Positions 26,204-34,968 of a stretch of DNA of 64,000 nt are shown here, piece after piece. Under the pieces are notes generated by a model that saw only the letters and a program-made list of their open reading frames with translations, had not been told where the DNA came from and did no database searches. A program made the translations under genes and the position numbers. Position 1 is the stretch's first letter, and every line of letters begins with the position of its first letter. This DNA comes from a candidate division LCP-89 bacterium B3_LCP (GTDB lineage Bacteria > Electryoneota > B3-LCP), in the NCBI GenBank assembly GCA_005223185.1, contig NJBN01000001.1, positions 496,001 to 560,000 on the forward strand, given 5' to 3'.

Positions 26204-27376
26204 TTAAATCATGGATTGGAGAATTTTAGCGACATTGTCTGAGGCTCCAGCGGAGCCGAGCTTCTCTTTCACCTGTTCAAGGTCAGCCTTCATAGAATCA
26301 CAGCGGTTGCTGTCATTAAGTATATTTCCCAATTCCTCAGATATATTATCCGGTGTTGCTTGTCCCTGGATGAATTCCGGTATAATTTTTTTACCAGCGA
26401 CGACGTTAACCAGGGCGATATGGGGAATTTTGACAAGTTTCTTTCCTATTAAATAAGTAATTGGTGACACGCGATAAGCCATTACCAGAGGTGTGCCCAA
26501 AATAGCGGTTTCAAGGGTGGCAGTTCCGGAAGCCACTAACACGACGTCGCTGTGAGCTTGAAGATCGGCGGTTTGATTATAAAGGAGGGGTATGTTGTCA
26601 ACGGCCGTACCAAAATGATCCATTATATCCTGATAAATACTTTCTTCTACCGCAGGTGAACAAGCTATGGCTGTTTTTATATCTGGGATCTCCTTCTTCA
26701 AGTAGAGATAAGTTTCTAAGAATACAGGCAGGAGTCTGCGGATTTCCTGCAGACGGCTGCCCGGCAGCAGCCCCAAGAGGGGAATTCCTAATTCTGCTCC
26801 AAGTGAATGCCGAAATTCCTCATTAGTTAAAGAAGATGCTGTTACTTCAAGCAGCGGATGCCCCACGAAATCAGTTTTCAAGCCCGCTTCACGATAGAGA
26901 GGTACTTCGAAATCGAAAATGACTGCCAGGCGATCCACCAAGCGGGCGATTTTCTTAATTCGTGAAGCGTGCCAGGCCCATACTTGTGGACTTATGTAAT
27001 AAAGTACAGGAGTGTCCTTCAGCAGGGGATGTTTTCGCAGTTTTTGGGCGAAGTTCAGGTTAAATCCCGGGTAGTCCACCAAAACAACAGCACGGGGCTT
27101 TTTTGCCAGACATTCATTTAAGAGTGTTTTCCGCATTCTATAAATAAACGGCAGATGCTGTATGACTTCAGTAAAGCCCACAAATGCGACGTCATCGACG
27201 CTATAGACGTTCTCGCAGCCAGCATCTTTCATGCGTTCGCCACCGACGCCGAAGAAACGAATATTCGGCTCCAGTTCCCCAAAAGCTTTGATCAAACCCG
27301 ATGCATGCAGATCGCCGGATACTTCTCCGGCGATTATCATTATGGAATCTGAAGCTGTTGCGTGCGATTCGTTCAC
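26204..27376 (-). CDS. lpxB: lipid-A-disaccharide synthase
   Basis: 390 residues. LpxB joins UDP-diacylglucosamine and lipid X to form the lipid A disaccharide. Typical segments are IMIIAGEVSGDLHASGLI, FFGVGGERMKDAG, YYISPQVWAWHASRIKKI and LLPGSRLQEIRRLLPVF. It starts 4 bases inside the end of the methyltransferase-like gene, indicating translational coupling. Order here is oxidoreductase, methyltransferase-like, lpxB, acyltransferase, lpxK. Confidence 0.96.
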   Translation of the reverse strand: MNESHATASDSIMIIAGEVSGDLHASGLIKAFGELEPNIRFFGVGGERMKDAGCENVYSVDDVAFVGFTEVIQHLPFIYRMRKTLLNECLAKKPRAVVLVDYPGFNLNFAQKLRKHPLLKDTPVLYYISPQVWAWHASRIKKIARLVDRLAVIFDFEVPLYREAGLKTDFVGHPLLEVTASSLTNEEFRHSLGAELGIPLLGLLPGSRLQEIRRLLPVFLETYLYLKKEIPDIKTAIACSPAVEESIYQDIMDHFGTAVDNIPLLYNQTADLQAHSDVVLVASGTATLETAILGTPLVMAYRVSPITYLIGKKLVKIPHIALVNVVAGKKIIPEFIQGQATPDNISEELGNILNDSNRCDSMKADLEQVKEKLGSAGASDNVAKILQSMI

Positions 27377-27936
27377 AGAATTCCGATCAATGAGAAGACA
27401 ACAAGAGCTATCAATAGATTGGCGCGGGTGTGTTTCTCGTTGCGCCAGGCGTCTTTCCAGTCAGGTTTTTTGGGGATCGACCAATTCCAGGGAGAAAGAC
27501 GCGGCATCCAGCGCGGGACATTACGGCAGTATAGCTCGTACTCGATACCAAATATTTCAATCAGAGTTTCTTCTTCAAGTGAGACAATGAGGCTGTATTG
27601 GACAGCACAGAAAGCAAATGCCACCAATATCCAGATGAGTTCTCCACCAGCCAAGCAAGCGACGCCAATGTATATCAGTGCATTGCCGATATAAAGCGGG
27701 TTGCGCAGATGGGCGAAGGGCCCTGAAGTAACGAGCATGTGAGCGCCCACGTCTCTGGTGCGAGTGGACCCTCCAGCATGAGCCACCCCCCAGAAACGAA
27801 TTAGTTCCCCTGCTAACATCAAGGCTATACCCCAGATAAAAGGAATAAATTGCGGTTTTGCAGTAGCAAGAAGGATGATCAGAAGAGGGATGGGTGTATA
27901 GCTTCTTAATTTGAAGAAAAATTGGCGAATATCCAT
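27373..27936 (-). CDS. isoprenylcysteine carboxyl methyltransferase (ICMT)/PEMT-like membrane protein
   Basis: 187 residues with four or five hydrophobic segments. The core GPFAHLRNPLYIGN and the later EEETLIEIFGIEYELYCRNVPRWMP match the ICMT/phospholipid methyltransferase fold, which binds S-adenosylmethionine. Bacterial members have varied lipid or small-molecule substrates. It overlaps lpxB by 4 bases, so an envelope-lipid substrate is plausible but unproven. Confidence 0.8.
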   Translation of the reverse strand: MDIRQFFFKLRSYTPIPLLIILLATAKPQFIPFIWGIALMLAGELIRFWGVAHAGGSTRTRDVGAHMLVTSGPFAHLRNPLYIGNALIYIGVACLAGGELIWILVAFAFCAVQYSLIVSLEEETLIEIFGIEYELYCRNVPRWMPRLSPWNWSIPKKPDWKDAWRNEKHTRANLLIALVVFSLIGIL

Positions 27937-27954
27937 ATCTATATTTTTATGGTT

Positions 27955-28947
27955 TTATGATTCTTCTTCGATCTGAGTCAAAATTTCATGAGCTAACTGG
28001 ACTGCTCTTAAGCCATCTTCACCGCTTACAGCTACGGGTGTATCCAGTAAGACCGATTGGATGAATTGTTCAAGTTCTAACTTGAGAGCGTTTCCTTCAG
28101 GAGCTTGCGGCTGCTGGTAGAGAATTTTCCTGGGCTGGCTGCCCTTTTCTATTTGTCCCAATTCCAGTGCAGGCAGTCCTTCTTCATCCGGCGCTGCCAG
28201 CCGGTACATTTCAGCTTTGCCTTCGGCGAAATCCAAACTGAGGTAGGCATTTTCCTGGAACATACGCATGCGACGCATTTTATGTCTTGATATGCGGCTG
28301 GCGGTTATATTAGCAACACAGCCATTTTCAAAAGCTATGCGAACATTGGCGATGTCCGGCGTATCCGAAATGACCGCCACACCCGAAGCATCCAAGCGTT
28401 TGATTGGTGCATCGACCCAGTGGAGGATCAGATCGAGGTCGTGTATCATCAGATCGTGTATTACAGCTACATCAGCACCTCGCAGGGTGAATGCTGCCAA
28501 ACGATGAGCTTCAATAAAACGCGGGGCGATATTAATTCCATCCAGCGCTCGCACCGCCTGGTTAAAGCGTTCTATGTGTCCGACAGTAAGTTTCAGTCCA
28601 GTTTTGGAGAAGCCATCGATAATGTCTCTGGCGTGTACTGGAGTATCCGCTAAAGGTTTTTCCACCAGGAGATTTACCTTTGCATGGAGGGCTTCAAGCG
28701 CCAGTTCATGATGCGCTATAGTAGAAGCAGCTATAACAACAGCATCAACTTCATTCAGCAAACCGGTGTAGGTGGAGAACGCTTTAGTCTGGAACTCGTT
28801 AGCTACTTGAACTGCTTTCCCCTGATCCGAATCGTAAACCCCTACCAGGTCAGCCTCAGCTATTTCTTTTAGCAACTTGGCGTGAATTCGTCCCAGATGA
28901 CCTACGCCGATAACTCCAATTCGGCATTTTTCGTTCATAACAGGCAC
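27955..28947 (-). CDS. Gfo/Idh/MocA family oxidoreductase
   Basis: 330 residues. The NAD(P)-binding Rossmann motif GVIGVGHLGRIHAKLL (about residue 11) and the catalytic-type EKPLADTPVHARDI are present; the C-terminal half is the usual alpha/beta substrate domain. As the first gene of the lipid A operon it may oxidise a UDP-sugar, for example UDP-GlcNAc at C3 as GnnA does when making diamino lipid A. No GnnB-like aminotransferase is adjacent, so this is only a suggestion. A second in-frame ATG three codons later is possible. Confidence 0.85.
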   Translation of the reverse strand: MPVMNEKCRIGVIGVGHLGRIHAKLLKEIAEADLVGVYDSDQGKAVQVANEFQTKAFSTYTGLLNEVDAVVIAASTIAHHELALEALHAKVNLLVEKPLADTPVHARDIIDGFSKTGLKLTVGHIERFNQAVRALDGINIAPRFIEAHRLAAFTLRGADVAVIHDLMIHDLDLILHWVDAPIKRLDASGVAVISDTPDIANVRIAFENGCVANITASRISRHKMRRMRMFQENAYLSLDFAEGKAEMYRLAAPDEEGLPALELGQIEKGSQPRKILYQQPQAPEGNALKLELEQFIQSVLLDTPVAVSGEDGLRAVQLAHEILTQIEEES

Positions 28948-28998
28948 TCAGATGTTTGACAAGCAGCGCAGGTTCCTAAACCCCACGCATAATGAGAG

Positions 28999-29027
28999 AA
29001 TATAATGAATATCTATGCAGGATTCAA
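28999..29027 (-). promoter_or_regulatory. promoter of the lipid A operon
   Basis: Minus strand TTGAAT (29027-29022), 17-base spacer, TATATT (29004-28999). The start point is near 28992, giving a leader of about 45 bases before the oxidoreductase. The -35 box lies only 3 bases beyond the T-tract of the rtcB terminator. Confidence 0.7.
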
Positions 29028-29030
29028 GAG

Positions 29031-29094
29031 AAAAAAGGGGCTGTTCCCAAAGCAGGAATGTCATTCTGTCCGAAGGACTCCTATGGAGAGCCCC
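29031..29094 (-). terminator. intrinsic terminator of rtcB
   Basis: Minus strand GGGGCT (29094-29089) pairs with AGCCCC (29042-29037), enclosing a smaller hairpin (GTCC-TTC-GGAC), and is followed by TTTTTT (29036-29031). It lies about 30 bases after the rtcB stop. Confidence 0.6.
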
Positions 29095-29125
29095 ATAATA
29101 TTGATAGGGGGAATTTTCGCAGGAT

Positions 29126-30292
29126 TTAACCTTTAACAACACCCAGGGGAGTCAACCTCACTTCAACTTCTACCAGATCATTCTGCTGATTCATAACCTG
29201 ATCGATGTTCTTATATGCCTGCGAGGCTTCTTCGGGGAGATCTCGAAGGTTATCACAGGATATTTCAACGCCGCGTTTTTCCAGATCCTTCAAGACCGAT
29301 TCCAGTCCAATTTTTCGCTTAGCTGCCTTCCTGCCCATCCTGCGGCCGGCGCCGTGTGAACAGGAGAGAAAAGATTCTGGATTGCCCCTGCCGGACACGA
29401 TGAATGAAGCACTGCCCATCGATCCGGGAATGACTCCTCGTTCACCCGCGCCAGCTCGGGTAGCGCCCTTGCGGTGTATCCAGACCGATCTTCCGAAGTG
29501 TTCTTCCTTTACGGCATAGTTGTGATGAATATCTACACTGTCGCTGTCGTTTGCCTGCAGTATATCCAGGACCTCTTCCATCATGCGGCGGCGGCTTTCC
29601 CTGGCGAATTCCAAACACCAGTGCATGGAATCCAGATAATCCTGTCCTTCTTTCGATTCCACGGGTAAGAAGGCAAGTTCATTAGAGAGCAGATCGGTCT
29701 TCTTCTTTCGGCAAAATTCCTTAGCTTTCTTATGGAAGTGTTCCGCAGTCTGTTTACCGATATTGCGACTCCCTGAATGTATCATCACCCAGAGGTTGTT
29801 CTCTTCATCTTTCTGAAGTTCTATGAAATGGTTGCCGCCACCCAAAGTACCCAACTGCTTACGAACACGTTTCTCTTCCTGCTGGAAAAGCTGGAGGTGC
29901 AGGGGCATCTTATCCAGTACATCTGCACGTTGCGCGGATTTATGCCAGTTAAACCCTTGAGGGATGACGGTACGAATGAGTCCCAGGATGTTTTTAAGTC
30001 TCGTTCCCCGGCACTGGTCAGAATCAATCTCAGTTTTCACTGCATGCATACCACAACCTATGTCCATTCCCACTGCGTAAGGGATAATCGTATCCTGAGC
30101 AGCGAGAACTCCACCGATGGGCATTCCGTATCCCACGTGTGCATCGGGCATCAAGGCAACCTGCTTATATGCGAATGGCAATCGTGTCAAAGTTACTGCT
30201 TGTTCTAAGGCAGTCCCTTCAAGCTGACTAAGGTCCTTAAGCCAAATCTTAAGAGGAATTCTCTGGTTTTTCTTGTCGAATACGACGATCAT
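29126..30292 (-). CDS. rtcB: RNA-splicing ligase RtcB
   Basis: 388 residues, near the bacterial length. RtcB joins 2',3'-cyclic phosphate and 5'-OH RNA ends using GTP and manganese. Metal and active-site segments are all present: MPDAHVGYGMPIGGV, GMDIGCGMHAV, LGGGNHFIEL, HSGSRNIGK, and SCSHGAGRRMGR with the His that takes GMP. No archease or RtcR regulator is in the window. It stands alone with its own promoter and terminator, so a housekeeping RNA-repair role is likely. Confidence 0.95.
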   Translation of the reverse strand: MIVVFDKKNQRIPLKIWLKDLSQLEGTALEQAVTLTRLPFAYKQVALMPDAHVGYGMPIGGVLAAQDTIIPYAVGMDIGCGMHAVKTEIDSDQCRGTRLKNILGLIRTVIPQGFNWHKSAQRADVLDKMPLHLQLFQQEEKRVRKQLGTLGGGNHFIELQKDEENNLWVMIHSGSRNIGKQTAEHFHKKAKEFCRKKKTDLLSNELAFLPVESKEGQDYLDSMHWCLEFARESRRRMMEEVLDILQANDSDSVDIHHNYAVKEEHFGRSVWIHRKGATRAGAGERGVIPGSMGSASFIVSGRGNPESFLSCSHGAGRRMGRKAAKRKIGLESVLKDLEKRGVEISCDNLRDLPEEASQAYKNIDQVMNQQNDLVEVEVRLTPLGVVKG

Positions 30293-30349
30293 CGGCTCTC
30301 AGTTGATTTGTGATCCACGAAGGTGATTTGATGCAGTTCTTTCTTTAGT

Positions 30350-30378
30350 AATATAATATGCATCAAACAGTTAAGCAA
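30350..30378 (-). promoter_or_regulatory. rtcB promoter
   Basis: Minus strand TTGCTT (30378-30373), 17-base spacer, TATATT (30355-30350). The start point is near 30343, about 50 bases before the rtcB ATG. The -35 box sits next to the T-tract of the preceding terminator. Confidence 0.6.
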
Positions 30379-30379
30379 C

Positions 30380-30407
30380 AAAAAAACAGGCTGGAGATGT
30401 GAGCCTG
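30380..30407 (-). terminator. intrinsic terminator after glgC and the small membrane protein
   Basis: Minus strand CAGGCT (30407-30402) and AGCCTG (30392-30387) form a 6-bp stem with a 9-base loop, followed by TTTTTTT (30386-30380). Confidence 0.75.
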
Positions 30408-30445
30408 ATTCTGAAGTTTCATGGTTCATGTAAGATTAATTTATA

Positions 30446-30664
30446 TTATTCTCTGGAACGAAAACGGATATGGAAAAAATAGGACATGTAGGCTGCAAAG
30501 GTGGCGAGGATCAGAAATGTTAAGCCTGACAAGAGGAAGTTATCGCCAAAAAAGAAGAAATGTACCAGAAGAAAGACGGATTCCACTAGAAAAACCGCAG
30601 ACAAGCAGAAGACAACGTTGCGCAGGGCGCGGTAAAACTTCAGTGAAGATAATCTGTCACGCAT
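30446..30664 (-). CDS. small two-helix membrane protein
   Basis: 72 residues. A basic N-terminus (MRDRLSSLKFYRALRN) precedes two hydrophobic helices, roughly residues 17-36 and 41-63, then a basic tail (HIRFRSRE). It begins about 20 bases after the glgC stop and is followed by a clear terminator, which supports it as a real cotranscribed gene. I recognise no family. Topology suggests both ends in the cytoplasm. Confidence 0.55.
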   Translation of the reverse strand: MRDRLSSLKFYRALRNVVFCLSAVFLVESVFLLVHFFFFGDNFLLSGLTFLILATFAAYMSYFFHIRFRSRE

Positions 30665-30684
30665 ATTAAGATTAGAGAATGAAA

Positions 30685-31920
30685 TTAAGAGTCAGGCGAA
30701 TTTAAAAACACAAATCCGCTTGGTACAGTCACAATCCCTTTCGGGGAGATCTGAAAGAACCTGGTATCATCATCGCTATTTATTCCAATTTCAGTATTGT
30801 CGGGAACGATAACACCCTCGTCGATTATGGTTCGCTTGATGCGGCAGTTTTGACCGATTTGCACTCCGGGCATAAGGATCGATTGGGTTACTTGAGAATT
30901 ACCAGAAACTCTCACCATAGGTGATATGATCGATCGTTCTACTTCAGCACCGGAAATGATAACGCCAGTTCCTAACAGTGAGTTGGAAACGGCAGCTCTC
31001 TTATCTTGACTTTCGTGAATTATCTTGGCTGGCGGTCCCTGAAGCCGGTACGTGTAAATTGGCCAATCTTCATCGTATAAATTGAATTCAGGTGAAACGT
31101 CCACTAGATCCATGTTCGCTTCATAGAATGAATCTATGTCACCAACGTCGCGCCAATATCTTAATTTTCCGCTGCTTTCATCCATGAATTCATATCCAAA
31201 TACCCTTTCCCCCTTCTGTATCATCCGGGGGATAATGTCATGACCAAAGTCATGGTTGCTGTCCTTTTTGTAATCTTCTATCAGTCCCCGAACCAGGGCT
31301 TTGGTGTCAAAGACATAAACCCCCATGTTGATGAGGATTTTATCAGGTTTAAGAGGATGAGGTTTACCGCGCTCTGGTTTTTCTTCAAAACCAACAATCC
31401 TCCGTTCCCGGTTCATTTCGAGAACGCCGAAGCGATGGGACTGGTCAGCAGGCATGTCAACAGTGGTGGCGGTCAAGTCTGAGTCATTCTCCAGGTGATA
31501 TTCTATCAGGGGAGCGTAATTCATCTTATATATGTGATCACCGGACAGGATCAGGACCAGGTCAGGGCGATGCGTTTCCAACAGATGTATATTCTGATAA
31601 ACAGAATCAGCAGTTCCTTCATACCACTTGTTGGCAATCAAATGCTGAGGTGGGACGGAATCGATAAATTCACCCAACTCGTATTTGAACAGGTTCCAGG
31701 CTTGGCGGACATGTCTGTCCAGCGTCATGGACCGATATTGAGTTAGCAGATAGATTGCTCTTAAGTTCGAATTGAAACAGTTTGAAAGTGTAAAATCGAT
31801 GATACGATAATCACCGCCAAAGCTGACGGCAGGCTTCGCACGGTCTTTTGTCAGAGGATAGAGGCGTTCACCTCTACCGCCTGCCATAATTAAAGTTATA
31901 AGTTTTCGTCTAAAATCCAA
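30685..31920 (-). CDS. glgC: glucose-1-phosphate adenylyltransferase
   Basis: 411 residues. GlgC makes ADP-glucose for glycogen. The nucleotidyltransferase start LIMAGGRGERLYPLTKDRAKPAVSFGGDYRIIDF and the DHIYKMNYAPLIEYH, GFEEKPERGKPHP and FGHDIIPRMI segments are standard. The C-terminal third is the left-handed beta-helix. It is transcribed with a small membrane protein; no glycogen synthase is in the window. Its presence indicates glycogen or alpha-glucan storage. Confidence 0.95.
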   Translation of the reverse strand: MDFRRKLITLIMAGGRGERLYPLTKDRAKPAVSFGGDYRIIDFTLSNCFNSNLRAIYLLTQYRSMTLDRHVRQAWNLFKYELGEFIDSVPPQHLIANKWYEGTADSVYQNIHLLETHRPDLVLILSGDHIYKMNYAPLIEYHLENDSDLTATTVDMPADQSHRFGVLEMNRERRIVGFEEKPERGKPHPLKPDKILINMGVYVFDTKALVRGLIEDYKKDSNHDFGHDIIPRMIQKGERVFGYEFMDESSGKLRYWRDVGDIDSFYEANMDLVDVSPEFNLYDEDWPIYTYRLQGPPAKIIHESQDKRAAVSNSLLGTGVIISGAEVERSIISPMVRVSGNSQVTQSILMPGVQIGQNCRIKRTIIDEGVIVPDNTEIGINSDDDTRFFQISPKGIVTVPSGFVFLNSPDS

Positions 31921-31971
31921 GGTAGGAGCAGATTTATTTCTGTTTTATTCGACCAATATCACATAAACATC

Positions 31972-32000
31972 AAGATAGAAATTGAACTTTGGTAATGCAA
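31972..32000 (-). promoter_or_regulatory. glgC promoter
   Basis: Minus strand TTGCAT (32000-31995), 17-base spacer, TATCTT (31977-31972). Both boxes are identical to those before the second C25 protease. The leader is about 45 bases. Confidence 0.6.
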
Positions 32001-32110
32001 GAAATTTTTGAGTTAATCTAAGGTTAGCAGGTTTTTAAAGGGAGCACTTTAAGTTTCTCCACAAAGAAAAGAATAAAAGACATCCCAATGTTCTAAGGTG
32101 TGAATTATAC

Positions 32111-32139
32111 TTGCAGATCGGTTTTTTTTTTGTTAAATT
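32111..32139 (+). promoter_or_regulatory. possible proline dehydrogenase promoter
   Basis: TTGCAG (32111-32116), 17-base spacer containing a run of T, TAAATT (32134-32139). It is weaker than the others but correctly placed, about 35 bases before the ATG at 32174. Confidence 0.35.
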
Positions 32140-32173
32140 TAAAAGTTGAGCCAAATTGTAAAGTATCACTTGC

Positions 32174-33070
32174 ATGGATATAGTCAATCGAATCATCGCG
32201 GAGACACTTCCGTTAGTTCCCAAACCGATTGTAGGTTATTTTTCATCTCGCTACATAGCAGGTGAAACTATCGATGATGCCGTGGAGACGACGCGCCGGC
32301 TTAATGCTCAAGGAGCGTGTGTTACTATAGACGTTCTGGGTGAACATATTGTACACCGGGAAGAAGCATCTACGTATGCGGAACATTATCTGCATATTCT
32401 TGACGTTATCAATGCCGAAAAGCTCGATGCTAATATTTCCTTAAAACCCACACAGATGGGTTTGAAGCTGGACAGGAAGTTCTGCCTCGAAACTATCGGC
32501 AAGATAGCGGAAAAGGCTACCGGGTTGAATAATTTTATGTGTATCGACATGGAGGATAATTCCTGCACTGAAGACACTTTATGGTTATACGAGCAGCTTA
32601 AAGACAGTTGTTCCGTAGGAACCGTGCTCCAGGCCTACATGCGGCGTTCTGATGCTGATCTGGATAGACTTATACCGCATCAGGTGAATCTACGCTTGTG
32701 CAAGGGTATATACGTTGAACCTTATGCAATTGCTTACAAGGATCGAGAAATCATCAGGTTCAACTTTCTGCATCTGCTGGAGAGGTTGCTGCAGAGTGGT
32801 TGTTACGTTGGCATTGCCACGCATGATGAATTTTTAGTATGGGGAGCTCTGCACCTGTTGAAAAAGCTGGAAGTGCCAAAGGATCGTTACGAGTTCCAGA
32901 TGCTTTTAGGAGTGGAGGAGAGGCTGAGGGAAATCCTCATTCGGGATGGCCACAAGCTGCGGGTGTACGTTCCCTTCGGTATGCATTGGCATGCTTATTC
33001 TGTGCGCCGTTTAAAGGAGAACCCACAGATAGCCGGATATGTTCTGCACAATCTCTTCAAGAAGAATTAG
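32174..33070 (+). CDS. proline dehydrogenase
   Basis: 298 residues, a monofunctional (PutB/FadM-type) enzyme that oxidises proline to pyrroline-5-carboxylate with FAD. Characteristic parts are YIAGETIDDAVETTRRLNAQG, ANISLKPTQMGL, CIDMEDNSCTEDTL, and near the C-terminus YVPFGMHWHAYSVRRLKENP, where the RRxxEN-like segment contacts substrate. No Shine-Dalgarno is evident before the ATG. No pyrroline-5-carboxylate dehydrogenase is adjacent. It diverges from glgC. Confidence 0.92.
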   Translation: MDIVNRIIAETLPLVPKPIVGYFSSRYIAGETIDDAVETTRRLNAQGACVTIDVLGEHIVHREEASTYAEHYLHILDVINAEKLDANISLKPTQMGLKLDRKFCLETIGKIAEKATGLNNFMCIDMEDNSCTEDTLWLYEQLKDSCSVGTVLQAYMRRSDADLDRLIPHQVNLRLCKGIYVEPYAIAYKDREIIRFNFLHLLERLLQSGCYVGIATHDEFLVWGALHLLKKLEVPKDRYEFQMLLGVEERLREILIRDGHKLRVYVPFGMHWHAYSVRRLKENPQIAGYVLHNLFKKN

Positions 33071-33152
33071 TTGAAAGTTTTTCGTCTGATTGTCTGTGAC
33101 CAGAAACTGGTAAGTGAAGTCAACTCTTTATAAGAAATTTGGGAACCTATAC

Positions 33153-33181
33153 TTGAAAAGCGAGTAAAATACTCCTATAAT
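33153..33181 (+). promoter_or_regulatory. promoter of the ABC/GldG/DUF4340 operon
   Basis: TTGAAA (33153-33158), 17-base spacer, TATAAT (33176-33181). The start point would be near 33188, about 20 bases before the ATG of the ATPase gene. Confidence 0.65.
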
Positions 33182-33207
33182 TTAATGAAAATTTACGGAT
33201 TGACAGC

Positions 33208-34137
33208 ATGATTGACGTAAAAAACTTAAGCAAAAGTTACGGTGAAACCTTAGCCGTCGACAATATCTCTTTCGAAGTGCAGAAGGGAGAGATTTTAGGC
33301 TTTTTAGGTCCTAACGGAGCCGGTAAGACCACCACAATGAAGATTTTAACCTGCTTCATGCCGCCAACCTCCGGGGACGTCACTATAGACGGTCTGCCTA
33401 TATGGCAGGACTCATTGGAGATTCGCCAGAAAATCGGCTATCTCCCTGAACAGAATCCATTGTATCACGACATGTCCGTTCTGGATTATTTGCGTTTCGT
33501 CGCTGAACTGCGAAGGATACCCAAGGAATCGGTGAAATCACGAATAAAGTATATCGTGGAAGTATGCGGATTGAAGGAAGTGATAACACGCATTATCGGT
33601 GAACTGTCCAAAGGTTATCGTCAGCGGGTTGGTCTGGCACAGGCGATGATTCATGATCCTCAGATTCTGATTTTAGATGAACCGACGTCAGGCTTGGATC
33701 CCAATCAAATCGTTGAGATACGTAACCTGATCCGCGAATTAGGTAAGGAAAAAACCGTTATCCTCTCCACGCATATCCTGTCTGAGGTACAAGCAACCTG
33801 TAACAGAGCGATCATTGTCAATGAAGGTGAAATTGTTGCTGACGGGGCGCTTGCTGACCTGCAATCCACATTTCACGGATTGGACAAGATCAACCTGGAG
33901 ATTAAAGCACCTGAGAACGGTTGCGCCGAAAAGCTGCGCGCGATCGATTACGTGAAGCAGGTAACTGAAAAGGAAGCTGCGGATGAACTTCATCAGTATG
34001 TGGTGGAGGTTGAGAAGGGACATGACCTGCGGGAACAAATCTTCGATCTCAGTGTTCGTGAAGGCTGGAAACTGCTGGAACTGCACCAGGAAAGCACATC
34101 ACTTGAAGATGTATTCAGGCAGTTGACGAGGGGGTAA
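33208..34137 (+). CDS. ABC transporter ATP-binding protein (gliding/GldA-like)
   Basis: 309 residues. Walker A is GPNGAGKTTTMKI, the signature is LSKGYRQRVGLAQAM and Walker B is ILILDEPTSGLDPNQ. The C-terminal 90 residues form the extension common in ABC-2 exporter ATPases. It heads an operon with a permease, a GldG-like protein and a DUF4340 protein. In flavobacteria GldA, GldF and GldG are needed for gliding; in other FCB bacteria the transported substrate of this widespread set is unknown. Confidence 0.92.
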   Translation: MIDVKNLSKSYGETLAVDNISFEVQKGEILGFLGPNGAGKTTTMKILTCFMPPTSGDVTIDGLPIWQDSLEIRQKIGYLPEQNPLYHDMSVLDYLRFVAELRRIPKESVKSRIKYIVEVCGLKEVITRIIGELSKGYRQRVGLAQAMIHDPQILILDEPTSGLDPNQIVEIRNLIRELGKEKTVILSTHILSEVQATCNRAIIVNEGEIVADGALADLQSTFHGLDKINLEIKAPENGCAEKLRAIDYVKQVTEKEAADELHQYVVEVEKGHDLREQIFDLSVREGWKLLELHQESTSLEDVFRQLTRG

Positions 34138-34171
34138 GGGGATAAATTTTAAATTAATCGGAGCATAATAA

Positions 34172-34879
34172 ATGCGTAATATCTGTTCAATTTACAAGAA
34201 AGAGCTGAATTCCTACTTCAATTCGCCGGTGGCGTACATCGTCATCACGGTATTTCTGCTCTTTTCAGGGTGGTTTTTCAGCTCAAACTTCTTCCTGATG
34301 GGACAGGCGACCGTACGAACAGCACTGACGGTGATACCCTTGATCTTCATCTTCTTCGTTCCTGCTATCACCATGCGGTCCATAGCTGAAGAAAAGAAAT
34401 CGGGTACGATTGAGTTGCTGGTAACCATGCCCACGCGGGATATGGACATCATCTTAGGGAAATTCTTCGCTGCCTTGACGCTGCTGATCATCGCGATCCT
34501 GTTTACATTAGGGTACGTTATCACCGCAGGGTTACTGGGGAATTTGGATGGTGGTCCGACCTTTGGCGGGTATTTAGGGTTGATACTGTTGGGGTCAACT
34601 TATCTGGCTATCGGAATCTTCGCTTCATCTACGACGGAGAACCAGATAGTAGCTTTCATAATAGGATTCGCTATCATCTTCGTTTTCTTCATGCTGGACA
34701 AGGTGCTGATCTTTATGCCGACGTCAATGGTATCCATTTTAGAATACCTGTCCACGGATTACCATTTCAACAGTTTAGCTCGCGGGGTGATTGATACGCG
34801 CGACATCATCTACTACCTGTCTCTGACTGCCTTCGCGCTGGTTTTGGCGGGTCGTTCACTGGAAAGCAGGAAGTGGTAA
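34172..34879 (+). CDS. ABC-2 permease (GldF-like)
   Basis: 235 residues with six hydrophobic segments. The N-terminal ICSIYKKELNSYFNSPVAYIV and the RSIAEEKKSGTIELLVTMPTRDMDIILGKFFAALTLL segment are typical of ABC-2 permeases of the GldF type. It starts 34 bases after the ATPase gene and precedes the GldG-like gene by 90 bases. It forms the membrane channel with the ATPase. Confidence 0.9.
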   Translation: MRNICSIYKKELNSYFNSPVAYIVITVFLLFSGWFFSSNFFLMGQATVRTALTVIPLIFIFFVPAITMRSIAEEKKSGTIELLVTMPTRDMDIILGKFFAALTLLIIAILFTLGYVITAGLLGNLDGGPTFGGYLGLILLGSTYLAIGIFASSTTENQIVAFIIGFAIIFVFFMLDKVLIFMPTSMVSILEYLSTDYHFNSLARGVIDTRDIIYYLSLTAFALVLAGRSLESRKW

Positions 34880-34968
34880 ATACTCAGCAGTAAACGAGAC
34901 GCCACAGATTTCAACTGATTGGAATTTCTAAGGTCATTACTAAACTCAAGCAAACAGTAAATATTATC

